A DNA stretch of 39,448 bases from DASSNR01 sp036278935. Its GTDB lineage: Bacteria > Gemmatimonadota > Gemmatimonadetes > Gemmatimonadales > Gemmatimonadaceae. A program made the position numbers and the translations under genes. Location: NCBI GenBank assembly GCA_036278935.1, contig DASUKA010000051.1, forward strand, positions 1 to 39,448, in the 5' to 3' direction. Within the stretch, counting starts at the first letter, position 1, and each line of letters starts with the position of its first letter. Shown one piece after another: positions 30,752 through 39,221 of the stretch. Under the pieces are notes generated by a model. That model made no database searches. It was not told where the DNA came from and worked only from the letters and a program-made list of their open reading frames with translations.

Positions 30752-31573
30752 ATGCGTGGTGAGTTCGTCGATGTCGGCGGAGCACGCCTGTACTACTACG
30801 CGGCGGGAACTCGCGGGGCGGGCGAGCCCGTCGTGTTCCTCCATGGCTTCCCCACCTCATCGCATCTCTGGTGCGACGTGGTGCCGCTCGTGCCTAAGGG
30901 CCACCGGGTGGTGGTCCCCGATCTGCTCGGCTACGGGCGAAGCGACCGGCCCGATGACCAGGATGTGAGCATCAAGGGGCATGCGGAGCGCATCATCGGG
31001 CTGCTCGATGCGCTGCGCATCTCGTACGCATCCATCGTGGGACACGACGTGGGCGGCGGGATCGCGCAATACCTCGCGGTGAAGTATCCAACGCGCGTGG
31101 CACGACTCTGCCTGGTGGACTCGGTGGCGTTCGACGCCTGGCCCACGCGCAACGTGAAGCTGGCCAAGGCATCGCTCCCGCTCATGCGTCACCTGCCCGC
31201 CACGTGGATCCTCTCCATTCTTCGCACGGACCTGCAGCGCGGGTATACGGAGCCGGAGCGAGGCGCCAGATCGGTCGATGTCTACGTGCGCCCGTTCTCC
31301 TCCGCCATGGGGCGCGACGTGCTGGTGGAGCACATGCTGGCGCTCGATCCGGCCGACACCAACGGGCTCTCGGCGCGGCTCAAGGACATCGTGGCACCGA
31401 CGGCGATCATCTGGGGCGCACACGATCCCTTTCTCTCGACCGCAATCGCCAGGCAGCTGCACGACGCGATCCCCGACTCCACGCTCGACATCGTTCCCGA
31501 CGTGCGCCATTTCACGCCGGAGGAGGCGCCGGAGACGATCGGCAACATCCTCTCCCGGTGGCTCGAACAATGA
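30752..31573 (+). CDS. Alpha/beta hydrolase with Asp nucleophile (epoxide hydrolase or dehalogenase type)
   Basis: 273 residues, ATG at 30752, 11 nt after the aconitase-family stop. The oxyanion motif HGFPTSSHLW and the nucleophile elbow VGHDVGGG (Asp99) mark the epoxide hydrolase/haloalkane dehalogenase branch, where the elbow residue is Asp instead of Ser. The acid is probably Asp225 (WGAHDPF) and the base His253 (VRHFTPEE). The cap region lies between residues 130 and 200. No signal peptide is seen. Its stop overlaps the TPR gene start as ATGA. Substrate unknown. Confidence 0.85.
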   Translation: MRGEFVDVGGARLYYYAAGTRGAGEPVVFLHGFPTSSHLWCDVVPLVPKGHRVVVPDLLGYGRSDRPDDQDVSIKGHAERIIGLLDALRISYASIVGHDVGGGIAQYLAVKYPTRVARLCLVDSVAFDAWPTRNVKLAKASLPLMRHLPATWILSILRTDLQRGYTEPERGARSVDVYVRPFSSAMGRDVLVEHMLALDPADTNGLSARLKDIVAPTAIIWGAHDPFLSTAIARQLHDAIPDSTLDIVPDVRHFTPEEAPETIGNILSRWLEQ

Positions 31574-31890
31574 ACGTGTCCCGACTGGAGAGTCTGCGCG
31601 TGCTCGTGGCCCAGGCCCCGGGCAACGCGCTCGCCCGATTCGGTCTGGCCAACGAGGCGCTCAAGGCAGGGCTGCTGGAGGAAGCGGTGGAGAATCTCCA
31701 GGCCTACCTTGGCCTGTACGAGGACGAGGGCAACGGCTACGGGCGGTTGGCCGATGCGCTCTCCAGGCTGGGCCGCGTGGATGAGGCAAAGGCGGCGCTG
31801 CGGACCGGCATTGAGATGGCGCAGCGCTTCGGGCATCCCAGCATGGCAAGCGACTTCGAGGAGCGGTTGGAGGAGTTGGAGAACGCCTGA
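31570..31890 (+). CDS. Small TPR-repeat protein
   Basis: 106 residues; ATG at 31570 overlaps the hydrolase stop (ATGA), so the two are translationally coupled. Helical pairs match TPR units: PGNALARFGLANEALKAG, LLEEAVENLQAYLGLYEDE, and GYGRLADALSRLGRVDEA. The end is a charged helix (FEERLEELENA). TPR repeats bind other proteins; the partner could be the hydrolase. Confidence 0.8.
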   Translation: MNVSRLESLRVLVAQAPGNALARFGLANEALKAGLLEEAVENLQAYLGLYEDEGNGYGRLADALSRLGRVDEAKAALRTGIEMAQRFGHPSMASDFEERLEELENA

Positions 31891-31919
31891 GTGCCGCTGC
31901 CGGCACGCCATGGCGCGTG

Positions 31920-33119
31920 TTACGGTCGCCGCGTGTCCGCCGACGCTGCCGTGGGATCTGTCGCCGTTTCCGCGGGCCGGAGCGCTGAGAGCGTGTAGTG
32001 GCTGCCAGGGTTCCAGAGCATCCAGCTGCGCACACCGTTGTCGTATCCCGCCTTGATCTGCGCGCGTACCTGGGCCGCGCGGTAGTGCGGCGGCCCCAGG
32101 GTGAAGTCCTGATACCAGGGGATGATCCTCGCCGCGTGGGCGATCCCCGTGCTCCGCTGCTTAGCATCCTTGAGCCCGCTGTCGATCACCGCGTACGGAT
32201 GCGCATTCGGATGCGCGATCCCGTAGCTGCCGGGCGCATAATGCGACGGGTACATCATTGGCTGCACCACGTCCACGGCGGTCACGAGCTTCTCCCACCG
32301 CTGCCCGATTCCCATGTCCGTGGTATCCGATGTGGTGAGTCCGAAGATGTCGGCGGTCACGGGGACGCCGAGCGGCGCGAGGCGGCGGCGCAGCAGGGCG
32401 AGCTGGTCGTGAATCACCTCGGCGCGCTCACGCCCGTGCGCGTACGGAAAGACGGCCTCGTGCAGCAGGCGATCGTCGTCGGGATAGCGCACGTAATCGA
32501 ACTGCACCTCGCTGAAGCCGAGCGACACCGCTTCGCAGGCGAGGTGCGCCGCGTAGCGCCAGGGACCATCCCGGGTGGGGTCGAGCCACGGATTGCCGTG
32601 CGCGTCGAGCCACGGCTTGCCGTCAGACTTTCGCTTGATCGCCCATGCCCGCCTGGCGCGCGCGAGCAGAGGGTCCTTGATGACCACGATGCGGGCGATG
32701 GGGAGAATGCCGGCCGCGCGCATGGAATCGAGCACGGCCGCAAGCCGCGCGTGCGTCATCGGGTAGACCGTATCGGCGCCGATCTCGTGGGCCAGCGGCA
32801 CGCGGGAGCGATAGAGCACGTAGCCCCGGTCATCCTTCACATCGATGACCAGCGCATTCACCTCGGTGCGCTTTGCCACGTCGATCAGATTCCAGATGGT
32901 ATGCCCGATAGCGGCCCACCGATTCACGTAGAGCCCTCGCACAGGCGACGGCACAGGGACGAGCGGCGCCGGCGGCGGCGCGAGCAGCGCGTTCCTCGGC
33001 GCGACGGTATCCATCGCGGCGCAGAAGGTGGACGCCTGGCGCGATGACAGCGCGGGCTGCTGGGCGGCGAGGGTGAAGGGAACGGCGAGAACGGCAACGA
33101 GGAGGGAAAGGCGCGGCAT
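31920..33119 (-). CDS. Secreted putative glycoside hydrolase (DUF4015 type)
   Basis: 399 residues, ATG at 33119 (upstream in-frame sequence is repeat DNA and unlike protein). A signal peptide ends at LAAQ. The core is a TIM-barrel-like domain of the GHL/DUF4015 type: VRGLYVNRWAAIGHTIWNLI, then NALVIDVKDDRGYVLYRS, GFSEVQFDYVRYPDD, VPVTADIFGLTTSDTTDMG and VQPMMYPSHYAPG. The Asp in DVKDD and Asp/Glu in EVQFDYVRYP are the likely active-site residues. The substrate is not known. It lies downstream of the M14 peptidase gene, with inverted-repeat DNA in between. Confidence 0.85.
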   Translation of the reverse strand: MPRLSLLVAVLAVPFTLAAQQPALSSRQASTFCAAMDTVAPRNALLAPPPAPLVPVPSPVRGLYVNRWAAIGHTIWNLIDVAKRTEVNALVIDVKDDRGYVLYRSRVPLAHEIGADTVYPMTHARLAAVLDSMRAAGILPIARIVVIKDPLLARARRAWAIKRKSDGKPWLDAHGNPWLDPTRDGPWRYAAHLACEAVSLGFSEVQFDYVRYPDDDRLLHEAVFPYAHGRERAEVIHDQLALLRRRLAPLGVPVTADIFGLTTSDTTDMGIGQRWEKLVTAVDVVQPMMYPSHYAPGSYGIAHPNAHPYAVIDSGLKDAKQRSTGIAHAARIIPWYQDFTLGPPHYRAAQVRAQIKAGYDNGVRSWMLWNPGSHYTLSALRPAETATDPTAASADTRRP

Positions 33120-33343
33120 GAAGCGGGAATCGGCGGGAGGACGAAATGGCGAAAAAAAAAGTCGCGGGGCTGATGGAGAACGAGGGTGGAGGGAGTTGGG
33201 TGTGGGATGTGGGGAAACGGCGTGCCCCGCTCCGCCCGACGTGACACTCTGAATGCCGGGGGCCCCGCTGCCGTCGGGAGCGGCTGTCCACCTACACCCC
33301 ACACCCCACTCCCGACACCCTATCTCTCCCCCGCTCCCCTCTG
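33120..33343. repeat. Gap with degenerate inverted repeat and A9 run
   Basis: A pair of arms (33191-33214 and 33290-33313) made of GGGTGTGGG-like units match at about 20 of 24 positions in inverted orientation. A run of nine A (33152-33160) reads as T9 on the minus strand downstream of the M14 gene, so the pair plus T-run may terminate its transcript. No gene is seen. Confidence 0.6.
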
Positions 33344-35680
33344 TCACTCCACTCCCATCGCTCCCCACATGAGCGGGTAGGTCGCCATGGTCTGGGCGCG
33401 GTATTGCGGGCGGAAGCCGAAGAGCAGCACGTGTCCGGCTCCCTCGCGCACGTCTACCAGCGCCGCCATGCCATGCAGCCGCGAACCGCCCAACAGCCAG
33501 CCGGAGAGCAGTGGGTTCCCCTGCTCCGGGTAGCTCGCCACCGCCGTCGCGCGCGATGAGTCGGTGATCTGGAACGCCGGCCCGCCCTGGAACCAGATAG
33601 CGGCGGGCGTCGCCATGTGTGCGGCAAGCGGATGGGACGGATTCGGGATCACACGGAGGATCGAGCCGGGCGCGTAGAAATCGCGGTCTGGTACCCCGGC
33701 CAGCACGTTCTTCACCGGAAGCCCGAGCGCCTGGATGGCGTACTCGCTCGCGGCATTGAAGGTAACCAACGTGCCGCCGTTGCGCACGAACGCCGCGAGC
33801 GCCGCCGCGCCCGCCGCACCGAGTCCGCCCTTGAGCGAGTCCGGATAGCTCCGCGTCGCGCCGCGCGCGATCGCGCGGGGGCGCTCATCCGGCAGCAGGA
33901 TCACGTCGAACCGATCGTTGAGCTTTCCCGCGCGCACGTCCCGGTCCACGATGCTCGTGAAGGGAACGTGGTACTGGTCGAACACCCACCGCGTCCACCC
34001 TTCATCCATCGATGGCACGTAGCTCTTGTAGATAGCGATGCGGCGCGATGTCGTACCGGTCAGCCCCGGCACGCGGAGCGTGGGCGCCGGAATCGGGGCG
34101 ATCGGCGCCGTCACCGGCACCGGCACGGAATCGGTCATCGTGGCGACCGTCACGCCCATGAGCAGCGGGAGCGTCTGGGCGGTCACATCGTACGGGCGCT
34201 TCGGCGGCCCGCCGGGATACTGATGAAGGTCCGGGTAGTGCTGCACCTCGAGTAGCGCCTTGGCGAAGCTGCCGTAGGGTTGCGCGGTGAAGATGATGTC
34301 CGTGCCGGCGGGATAGCGCTCGCTTCCCATGGAAAATGGCGCGCGCGACTGGCGAACCTCCACCTGGCCGCGCTGCATGATGCGCAGCATCGTGGCGAGC
34401 GCAGCGGGATCCCGCTGCTGCGCGGGGATCACGAAGCCCACGGGCCAGTCGTGACGACCCGTGGCGGCGCGTCCCTGCACCGCCCGCTCTCCGATGCGCG
34501 CGAAGCTCGTGAGCCACGCCGTGCGTGACTCGGCCACCTGCGCGAGCAACGCCCAGGTGGCGGCCGTCTGGTAGCCCAGAATGTCGTGGAGTGTCCAGTG
34601 CCCTCCCAGCCAGGGGGCAGCGAAGTTCCACGACCGCACCTGGGGATCGAACCCCGGACCGCCCCCATGCAGCGAATCGAAGGGAATGTCGATGGGCGTA
34701 GCCAGGCGGGCGCTCGCGGTCTCGGTGAGAATGCGCACGCCCGCATGGTAGTGCTGGTACGAGCGCGCGGGCGTCCATGCATCGTATCGCGCGTCGGTGG
34801 CGATGCCGCGCTTCCCCTCCGCGGTGAGCCGCCACGCGATGTCCATCCCCAGGCTGTTCACGCCGGCCGTGATGATGGGATCGACGTTGGGCTCCCAGGG
34901 ATCCATGAAGGGGGGCAGAAAGAGCCGCGACCCGCTGCTCCCCTGCTGGTGAATGTCGTTCACGACGACCGGGTGCCAGACGTTGTGCAGCGAGTCGACG
35001 GTGAGTTGCGTCTCGATCTGCGTGAACGCGTACCAGTCACGGTTGTCGTCGTGCCCCGTGTACTTGTTATAGATGACGGGCGGCGATGAGCCCTCCCACG
35101 GTGTCCCGAGGGTGGAGCGGTACCAGTTGCCCACAATGTCCACGCCATCGGGGTTGAGCGAGGGGACGAGAATGACGAGATCGTTGGCGCGAATGGCCCG
35201 CGATTCGGCGTCCTCCTGCGTGGCGAGGCGGTAGGCCAGGACGAGCGGTGTGAGGATGCCGCCCACCTCGGTGGAGTGGATGCTCGACGTGACGAGCACC
35301 ACCGCCTTGTCTCTGGCAATGAGCGACGCGCGCTCACCGGGGCGCTGCAGTCGCGGATCAGCAAGCTTCCGCTGGATCGCCCGATACGTCGGCAGATCGG
35401 CCAGCGTTGCCGAATCGCCGATGAACACGGCGAGAAATGGACGGCCCAGCGTCGTGTTTCCGATCACGTGCGTGCTGACGCGCGGACTCGCGCGGTCCAG
35501 CGCGGTGAAGTAGCGCACCACCTGCTGCCAGCTCGGGAGATGGCGATCCGCACCCGGCTCGAAGCCAAGGATCGAGGCGGGTGATGGCACGCCATGACCA
35601 CGCGTGACGGACTGGGCCGGTGTCGTCACCGGCATGAGCAACAATGCCGCCGACAGGGCGGCGAGCGTGCAAGAACGCAT
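33344..35680 (-). CDS. Secreted M14-family zinc carboxypeptidase
   Basis: 778 residues from the ATG at 35680. A signal peptide (MRSCTLAALSAALLLMPVTT) ends near PAQS. The zinc ligands are His135 and Glu138 (SSIHSTEVGG) and His244 (NDIHQQG); NPDGVD and Arg214 (DDNRDWY) place the substrate carboxylate, and the Glu of ILTETASAR is the likely general base. The extra C-terminal half (about 400-778) has beta domains with a DJ-1/ThuA-like glutamine-amidotransferase fold possible around FDVILLPDERPRAI and FVRNGGTLVTF. This architecture is usual in large M14 proteins of Bacteroidota and Gemmatimonadota. The long frame upstream is noise over the lipoprotein gene. No clear ribosome site. Periplasmic or extracellular peptide degradation is inferred. 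Confidence 0.9.
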   Translation of the reverse strand: MRSCTLAALSAALLLMPVTTPAQSVTRGHGVPSPASILGFEPGADRHLPSWQQVVRYFTALDRASPRVSTHVIGNTTLGRPFLAVFIGDSATLADLPTYRAIQRKLADPRLQRPGERASLIARDKAVVLVTSSIHSTEVGGILTPLVLAYRLATQEDAESRAIRANDLVILVPSLNPDGVDIVGNWYRSTLGTPWEGSSPPVIYNKYTGHDDNRDWYAFTQIETQLTVDSLHNVWHPVVVNDIHQQGSSGSRLFLPPFMDPWEPNVDPIITAGVNSLGMDIAWRLTAEGKRGIATDARYDAWTPARSYQHYHAGVRILTETASARLATPIDIPFDSLHGGGPGFDPQVRSWNFAAPWLGGHWTLHDILGYQTAATWALLAQVAESRTAWLTSFARIGERAVQGRAATGRHDWPVGFVIPAQQRDPAALATMLRIMQRGQVEVRQSRAPFSMGSERYPAGTDIIFTAQPYGSFAKALLEVQHYPDLHQYPGGPPKRPYDVTAQTLPLLMGVTVATMTDSVPVPVTAPIAPIPAPTLRVPGLTGTTSRRIAIYKSYVPSMDEGWTRWVFDQYHVPFTSIVDRDVRAGKLNDRFDVILLPDERPRAIARGATRSYPDSLKGGLGAAGAAALAAFVRNGGTLVTFNAASEYAIQALGLPVKNVLAGVPDRDFYAPGSILRVIPNPSHPLAAHMATPAAIWFQGGPAFQITDSSRATAVASYPEQGNPLLSGWLLGGSRLHGMAALVDVREGAGHVLLFGFRPQYRAQTMATYPLMWGAMGVE

Positions 35681-35709
35681 GAGCAGTATGTGCGCGAGAG
35701 GGGCGTGCG

Positions 35710-36279
35710 TCAGGGCAGCGAGTATGCCTCGACAAGGTTGCGGATCTGCTCCTCCAGCAGGCCGGTGCTGGTGCAGTCCACCTGCGTGCTCGAGAGTCCC
35801 GACATCGGCGTGGCGACGGCCTGTACCTGCGTCTGGACCATGGTGCTGTCGCTTCCAACAGGGGTGAGGTGCGTCATCACGTCCAGAGAGATGGCATACG
35901 CGTTCGCGTGCGGATATCCGTCCAGCCCCTTGCCGCAATTCAGGTAGTCCGACAGGGAGCGCTTCCCGAGCTTCCGGTGCAGTTGCAGGTGATGGTTCCC
36001 GAGCCTGTGCGATGCCGGATCGGCATCCACCGCGTGAATGCCAAGGCTGTCGTACGCGGCCGCCAATGCCTTCCAGCTTCGGGCGATGGGCGCCGCGATG
36101 GTACGCGCGTAGCCGCCCGCTGTGCCCGCCACCGATGCGATGGCCATCGAGCCGCCGTATGACGAGCGCACATACACGGGCTGGGGCGTGGTCGCGTGCG
36201 GCGTCGAGGATTCGGGGTGCCCGGATGCGCATGCCGCAAGTGCAACGACCACAGCCACGACGATGATCCGAGAAAACAT
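35710..36279 (-). CDS. Lipoprotein, paralogue of the next gene upstream
   Basis: 189 residues, ATG at 36279 with AGGAGGG close upstream. The signal MFSRIIVVAVVVALAAC has a lipobox (Cys17). The mature protein has RTIAAPIARSWKALAAAYDS, GNHHLQLHRKLGKRSL, NCGKG and a C-terminal DCTSTGLLEEQI. All these blocks are matched in the protein at 36452-37015. The two conserved Cys (in NCG and DCTSTG) could form a disulfide. Family otherwise unrecognised. It may be cotranscribed with the M14 gene. Confidence 0.75.
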   Translation of the reverse strand: MFSRIIVVAVVVALAACASGHPESSTPHATTPQPVYVRSSYGGSMAIASVAGTAGGYARTIAAPIARSWKALAAAYDSLGIHAVDADPASHRLGNHHLQLHRKLGKRSLSDYLNCGKGLDGYPHANAYAISLDVMTHLTPVGSDSTMVQTQVQAVATPMSGLSSTQVDCTSTGLLEEQIRNLVEAYSLP

Positions 36280-36419
36280 ACGCCCTCCTGGCGTTGTCCG
36301 GACACTCGGCCGAGCCGACGGGGGATGGCATGATGCGTCTGGCGTGCGACCACCCTGGGGAGGCCATCACCCGCACGCGCTCGTCTAACAGGAATCATCG
36401 TAAGTTCTGCAGCACGGGA

Positions 36420-36438
36420 GCCGGCCTGTCAAGCCGGC
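36420..36438 (-). terminator. Hairpin after the second lipoprotein gene
   Basis: GCCGGC (36420-36425) and GCCGGC (36433-36438) with a 7-nt loop, 13 nt downstream of the stop at 36452; no T-run. Confidence 0.5.
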
Positions 36439-36451
36439 GCCAGTCCTCCGG

Positions 36452-37015
36452 TCACGACGCCGCGTGCAGGAGCGTGAGGCTCGCGATGCTGCGTTCCAGC
36501 CGGCCCGTGCTCGCGCAGCGCACCGGAGGGTTGGAGGTACCGCTGGAGGGCACGGCACTCGCCTGGACCTCTGTGCTCACGACCGTGCTGTCGTGCTTCG
36601 TCGGCACGAGCTGGCTGACCACGTCGAGCGTCACGGCATACTGATCAGCGTTGGGGCCGCCGGTCACCGACTCTCCGCAATCCACGAATCTCGAGAGCCG
36701 CGTACGGCCGAGGTGGCCCCGAATGTGGAGGTCGTGATTCCCGAGGATATGCGTGGAGGGATCGATGGTCGTGACGGGAATCGCCAGAATCTGGTATGCC
36801 GCGGACAGCGCGGCCCAGCCCCTGTCGGGCGATACTCCGAGCGTGGTCGACATGCCGCCATCATCGGCTGACACGCCGGTGCGGACGGTGCCACTGGGGA
36901 CGCCGATATAGACAGGCGTTGGAGACACGGTACCACTTGAAGGCGGCATCGCTTGGTTGCTGCTGCACGCCGCGACGGCAAGCGCCACGGCCGGAATGGA
37001 CAGTCGAACGTGCAT
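36452..37015 (-). CDS. Lipoprotein, paralogue of the downstream gene
   Basis: 187 residues, ATG at 37015 with GGGAGG about 10 nt upstream. The signal MHVRLSIPAVALAVAAC has a lipobox (Cys17). Homologous blocks to the 189-residue protein: GWAALSAAYQILAIP, GNHDLHIRGHLGRTRLSRF, DCGES, YAVTLDVVSQLVP, DSTVVSTEVQAS and RCASTGRLERSI. The two Cys of the other protein are at the same places. This is a tandem duplication that has diverged; the family is unknown. The name suggests nothing, but the conserved GNH(D/H)L motif is worth noting. Confidence 0.75.
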   Translation of the reverse strand: MHVRLSIPAVALAVAACSSNQAMPPSSGTVSPTPVYIGVPSGTVRTGVSADDGGMSTTLGVSPDRGWAALSAAYQILAIPVTTIDPSTHILGNHDLHIRGHLGRTRLSRFVDCGESVTGGPNADQYAVTLDVVSQLVPTKHDSTVVSTEVQASAVPSSGTSNPPVRCASTGRLERSIASLTLLHAAS

Positions 37016-37103
37016 GACAGTGTTCCTCCCGGAAGGACGGGGTCGGAGAGCGACGGTGATGGTACGTGGCGACGGGGCCACCAGGTTGAGGAGCATCCAC
37101 CAA

Positions 37104-37153
37104 TGGGGGTCAGCTTCTGTAGCGTGTGGCTGCACGCTACAGAAGCTGACCCC
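37104..37153. repeat. REP-like hairpin, 21-bp perfect stem
   Basis: Arms 37106-37126 and 37133-37153 are perfectly complementary around a 6-nt loop (TGGCTG). The base reads GGGGTCAG/CTGACCCC, preceded by TG at 37104, matching the right side of the element at 1-35. It lies between the kinase gene (minus, ends 37278) and the lipoprotein gene. The perfect stem and shared ends suggest a dispersed, possibly RAYT-mobilised repeat. Confidence 0.75.
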
Positions 37154-37277
37154 GTCTGCCGGCCCCGTCGGCCTTTTGCGCCGCCGCACCATGCAAGAGC
37201 CGATCCTCTTTCCGGCACCCGTTTTCCAGCGCCCGTCCCCCCCACCACGCCGTCTGTTTGCAGCTTCCGGATTTCCC

Positions 37278-39221
37278 CTACAGCTTCCGGAGCTCGTCGG
37301 CCGCCTCCAGGGCGTGCGCGATGTCCCGCGAAAGCGCGCGGGCTTCCACGGTCGCGTTGTTGACGTCGCCAATCGCCGCCTGCACGCCGGAGGAGCGGAG
37401 CTTGAGCAGGTCCAGCCGCAGGTTCTGCAGCGCGAGACCGGCGCTGTCGAGTTGCGCTGCAACCTTGTCGCGGCGCGCGGTCAGGTCCTGCAGCGTCTGA
37501 CGCTGGCGCTCCAGCAACGAGAGCCGGCGCTCCCGGTCCGTCGAGCTCGACGGCTCGCGCGTGACCGCCGCGATCCGCGCTTCGATCTGCTCGGCCATGC
37601 CCGGCGCCAGGTCGGCATCCAGGCGATGGAGCATCTGCGCGAGCGATGCCGTGCGGTCCACCAGCGCGTCCACTGTGGGCACGACATCAGGCAGCAGCGC
37701 ACGGTCGGCCTTGGACAGACTCTCGACAATTCCCACGATGGCCGCTCGGTCCTCCACCGCGCGCCGCACCGCGGCCGCATACGGTCCGCCGCGCACCTCG
37801 CGCGGGAGCAGTTTGGCCACCTGGGCCTCCTGCCGGAGGCGCGCCGCGCGTTCTTCAGCGGCGGTGGGCGGTCCCCCGCGGTCGGACCCGAATTTCCAGA
37901 TCTGCCGCCACGTGATGCCTTCCGCCCAGAGCCGGCTCCATTGACCCACCAACCCCATCCCCATGCCGAGCGTGGGGAAGATGAACCAGGGAAAGTGCGG
38001 CGTGGCGGCGGCGTTGATGCCGGCAAGCATGAGGGCGATTCCACCCTGGCTTATCAGGTTCCTCCGGAAGAGGATGATGCGCCGCTCGACCAACTGCCCG
38101 TCCGACAGATCCGCGCCGGCGTCTCCGACTTTCGCCAGGCGGCGCGCCCGCCTGGCCTGGCGCTTCGTGAGACGGCGCTGCTCGCGCCCGTACCAGAGCC
38201 ATTCTTCGCGATACCGCTGCCAGTCGGCGTTCGATGCGCTCACCGGCGGCACAGGTGCCTGCGGCATGGGCGCGGGGCGGGGCGGCGCCAGAGGCGAGGG
38301 GCGGGCCGGCGCGGCAGGCTGGAGCGGGCGCGCGGCTCCCACCGCCTGAACGGCGCGATGCTCCGTGTCGATCAGCGCCACCTCGCTTGCGGCAAGTGCA
38401 TCGCGGAACGCTGCCGCATCCGGCCACCGGTCCTCGGGGCGCTTCTCGAGCGCGCGGTCGATGGCCACCGCCATGCCCGGAGGGATGCCGGAGCGCATCT
38501 CCCGCAGCGGGCGCGGCCGTTCGTTGATCTGCTTCATCATGAGCGCCGCGCTATTGGCCGCCTTGAAGGGCGGTCCCCCGGCGAGCATCTGATAGCCCAC
38601 CACGCCCAGCGCGTAGAGATCACTCCGCCCGTCGATCTCCCGATCGCCCGTCGCCTGCTCGGGGGACATGTACGCGGGGCTGCCCATGGCCATCCCGGTC
38701 ATGGTGAGCCGGGAATCGGCTTCGGCCGCACGGGCGATGCCGAAGTCCGTCACCATCGGCCGGCCGCTCTCGACGTCGAGCAGGATGTTGTCGGGCTTGA
38801 TGTCGCGATGGATCACGCCATGGGCGTGTGCATATGCCAGCGCGTCTGCCACATCGTGAAGGATCGTGCGCACCTCATCGACGGGCGGCGTCCGGTCGCG
38901 CAGCAGCCTCGCTCCCAGGCTCTCCCCCTGCACCAGCCCCATGACGAAGAAGACGAGCCCGTCGCATTCGTCGACCGTGTAGATGGGCACGATGTTGGGG
39001 TGGTTGAGTCGGGCCGCCGTCTCGGCCTCGCGCAGAAAGCGCTTGCGGATATCGCTGCGGAACGCCAGGTCCGGCGGTAGTACCTTGATGGCCACATGGC
39101 GTTTGAGCCGGAGGTCGAGCGCGCGGTAGACCACGCCCATCCCTCCGCGGCCAATCTCCTGCTCCACGTCATACGCGGCCCCGATCGCCGCGGCGAGGCG
39201 ATCGTGTACCGGATCGCTCAC
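37278..39221 (-). CDS. Serine/threonine protein kinase with 2TM and coiled-coil domains
   Basis: 647 residues from the GTG at 39221 (overlaps the stop of the gene upstream as GTGA). The N-terminal PknB-like kinase domain has GRGGMGVVY, Lys46 (VAIKVL), HRDIKPDN (Asp140), DFG (Asp159) and MSPEQ, so it should be active. A Pro/Ala-rich linker follows (about 300-335), then a 2TM domain (RRIILFRRNLISQGGIALML to LGMGMGLVGQW), and a long C-terminal coiled coil (about 520-647; RERRLSLLERQRQTLQDL). The C-terminus matches the end of the partial protein upstream, so the two are paralogues. It may report on envelope stress, but no ligand domain is visible. Confidence 0.93.
   Translation of the reverse strand: MSDPVHDRLAAAIGAAYDVEQEIGRGGMGVVYRALDLRLKRHVAIKVLPPDLAFRSDIRKRFLREAETAARLNHPNIVPIYTVDECDGLVFFVMGLVQGESLGARLLRDRTPPVDEVRTILHDVADALAYAHAHGVIHRDIKPDNILLDVESGRPMVTDFGIARAAEADSRLTMTGMAMGSPAYMSPEQATGDREIDGRSDLYALGVVGYQMLAGGPPFKAANSAALMMKQINERPRPLREMRSGIPPGMAVAIDRALEKRPEDRWPDAAAFRDALAASEVALIDTEHRAVQAVGAARPLQPAAPARPSPLAPPRPAPMPQAPVPPVSASNADWQRYREEWLWYGREQRRLTKRQARRARRLAKVGDAGADLSDGQLVERRIILFRRNLISQGGIALMLAGINAAATPHFPWFIFPTLGMGMGLVGQWSRLWAEGITWRQIWKFGSDRGGPPTAAEERAARLRQEAQVAKLLPREVRGGPYAAAVRRAVEDRAAIVGIVESLSKADRALLPDVVPTVDALVDRTASLAQMLHRLDADLAPGMAEQIEARIAAVTREPSSSTDRERRLSLLERQRQTLQDLTARRDKVAAQLDSAGLALQNLRLDLLKLRSSGVQAAIGDVNNATVEARALSRDIAHALEAADELRKL

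Noticed and set aside
35681..36376. N-terminal extension of the M14 peptidase
   Set aside because: It covers the lipoprotein gene in another frame; the signal peptide at 35680 marks the true start.
36390..36432. TTGACA with TACGAT as promoter of the 189-residue lipoprotein gene
   Set aside because: The spacing is 24 nt, too long, and TTGACA lies inside a terminator-like hairpin.
36957..39080. 707-codon open frame on the plus strand
   Set aside because: It is antisense to the kinase gene with its full set of motifs and has a His/Arg/Pro composition typical of antisense frames in GC-rich DNA.
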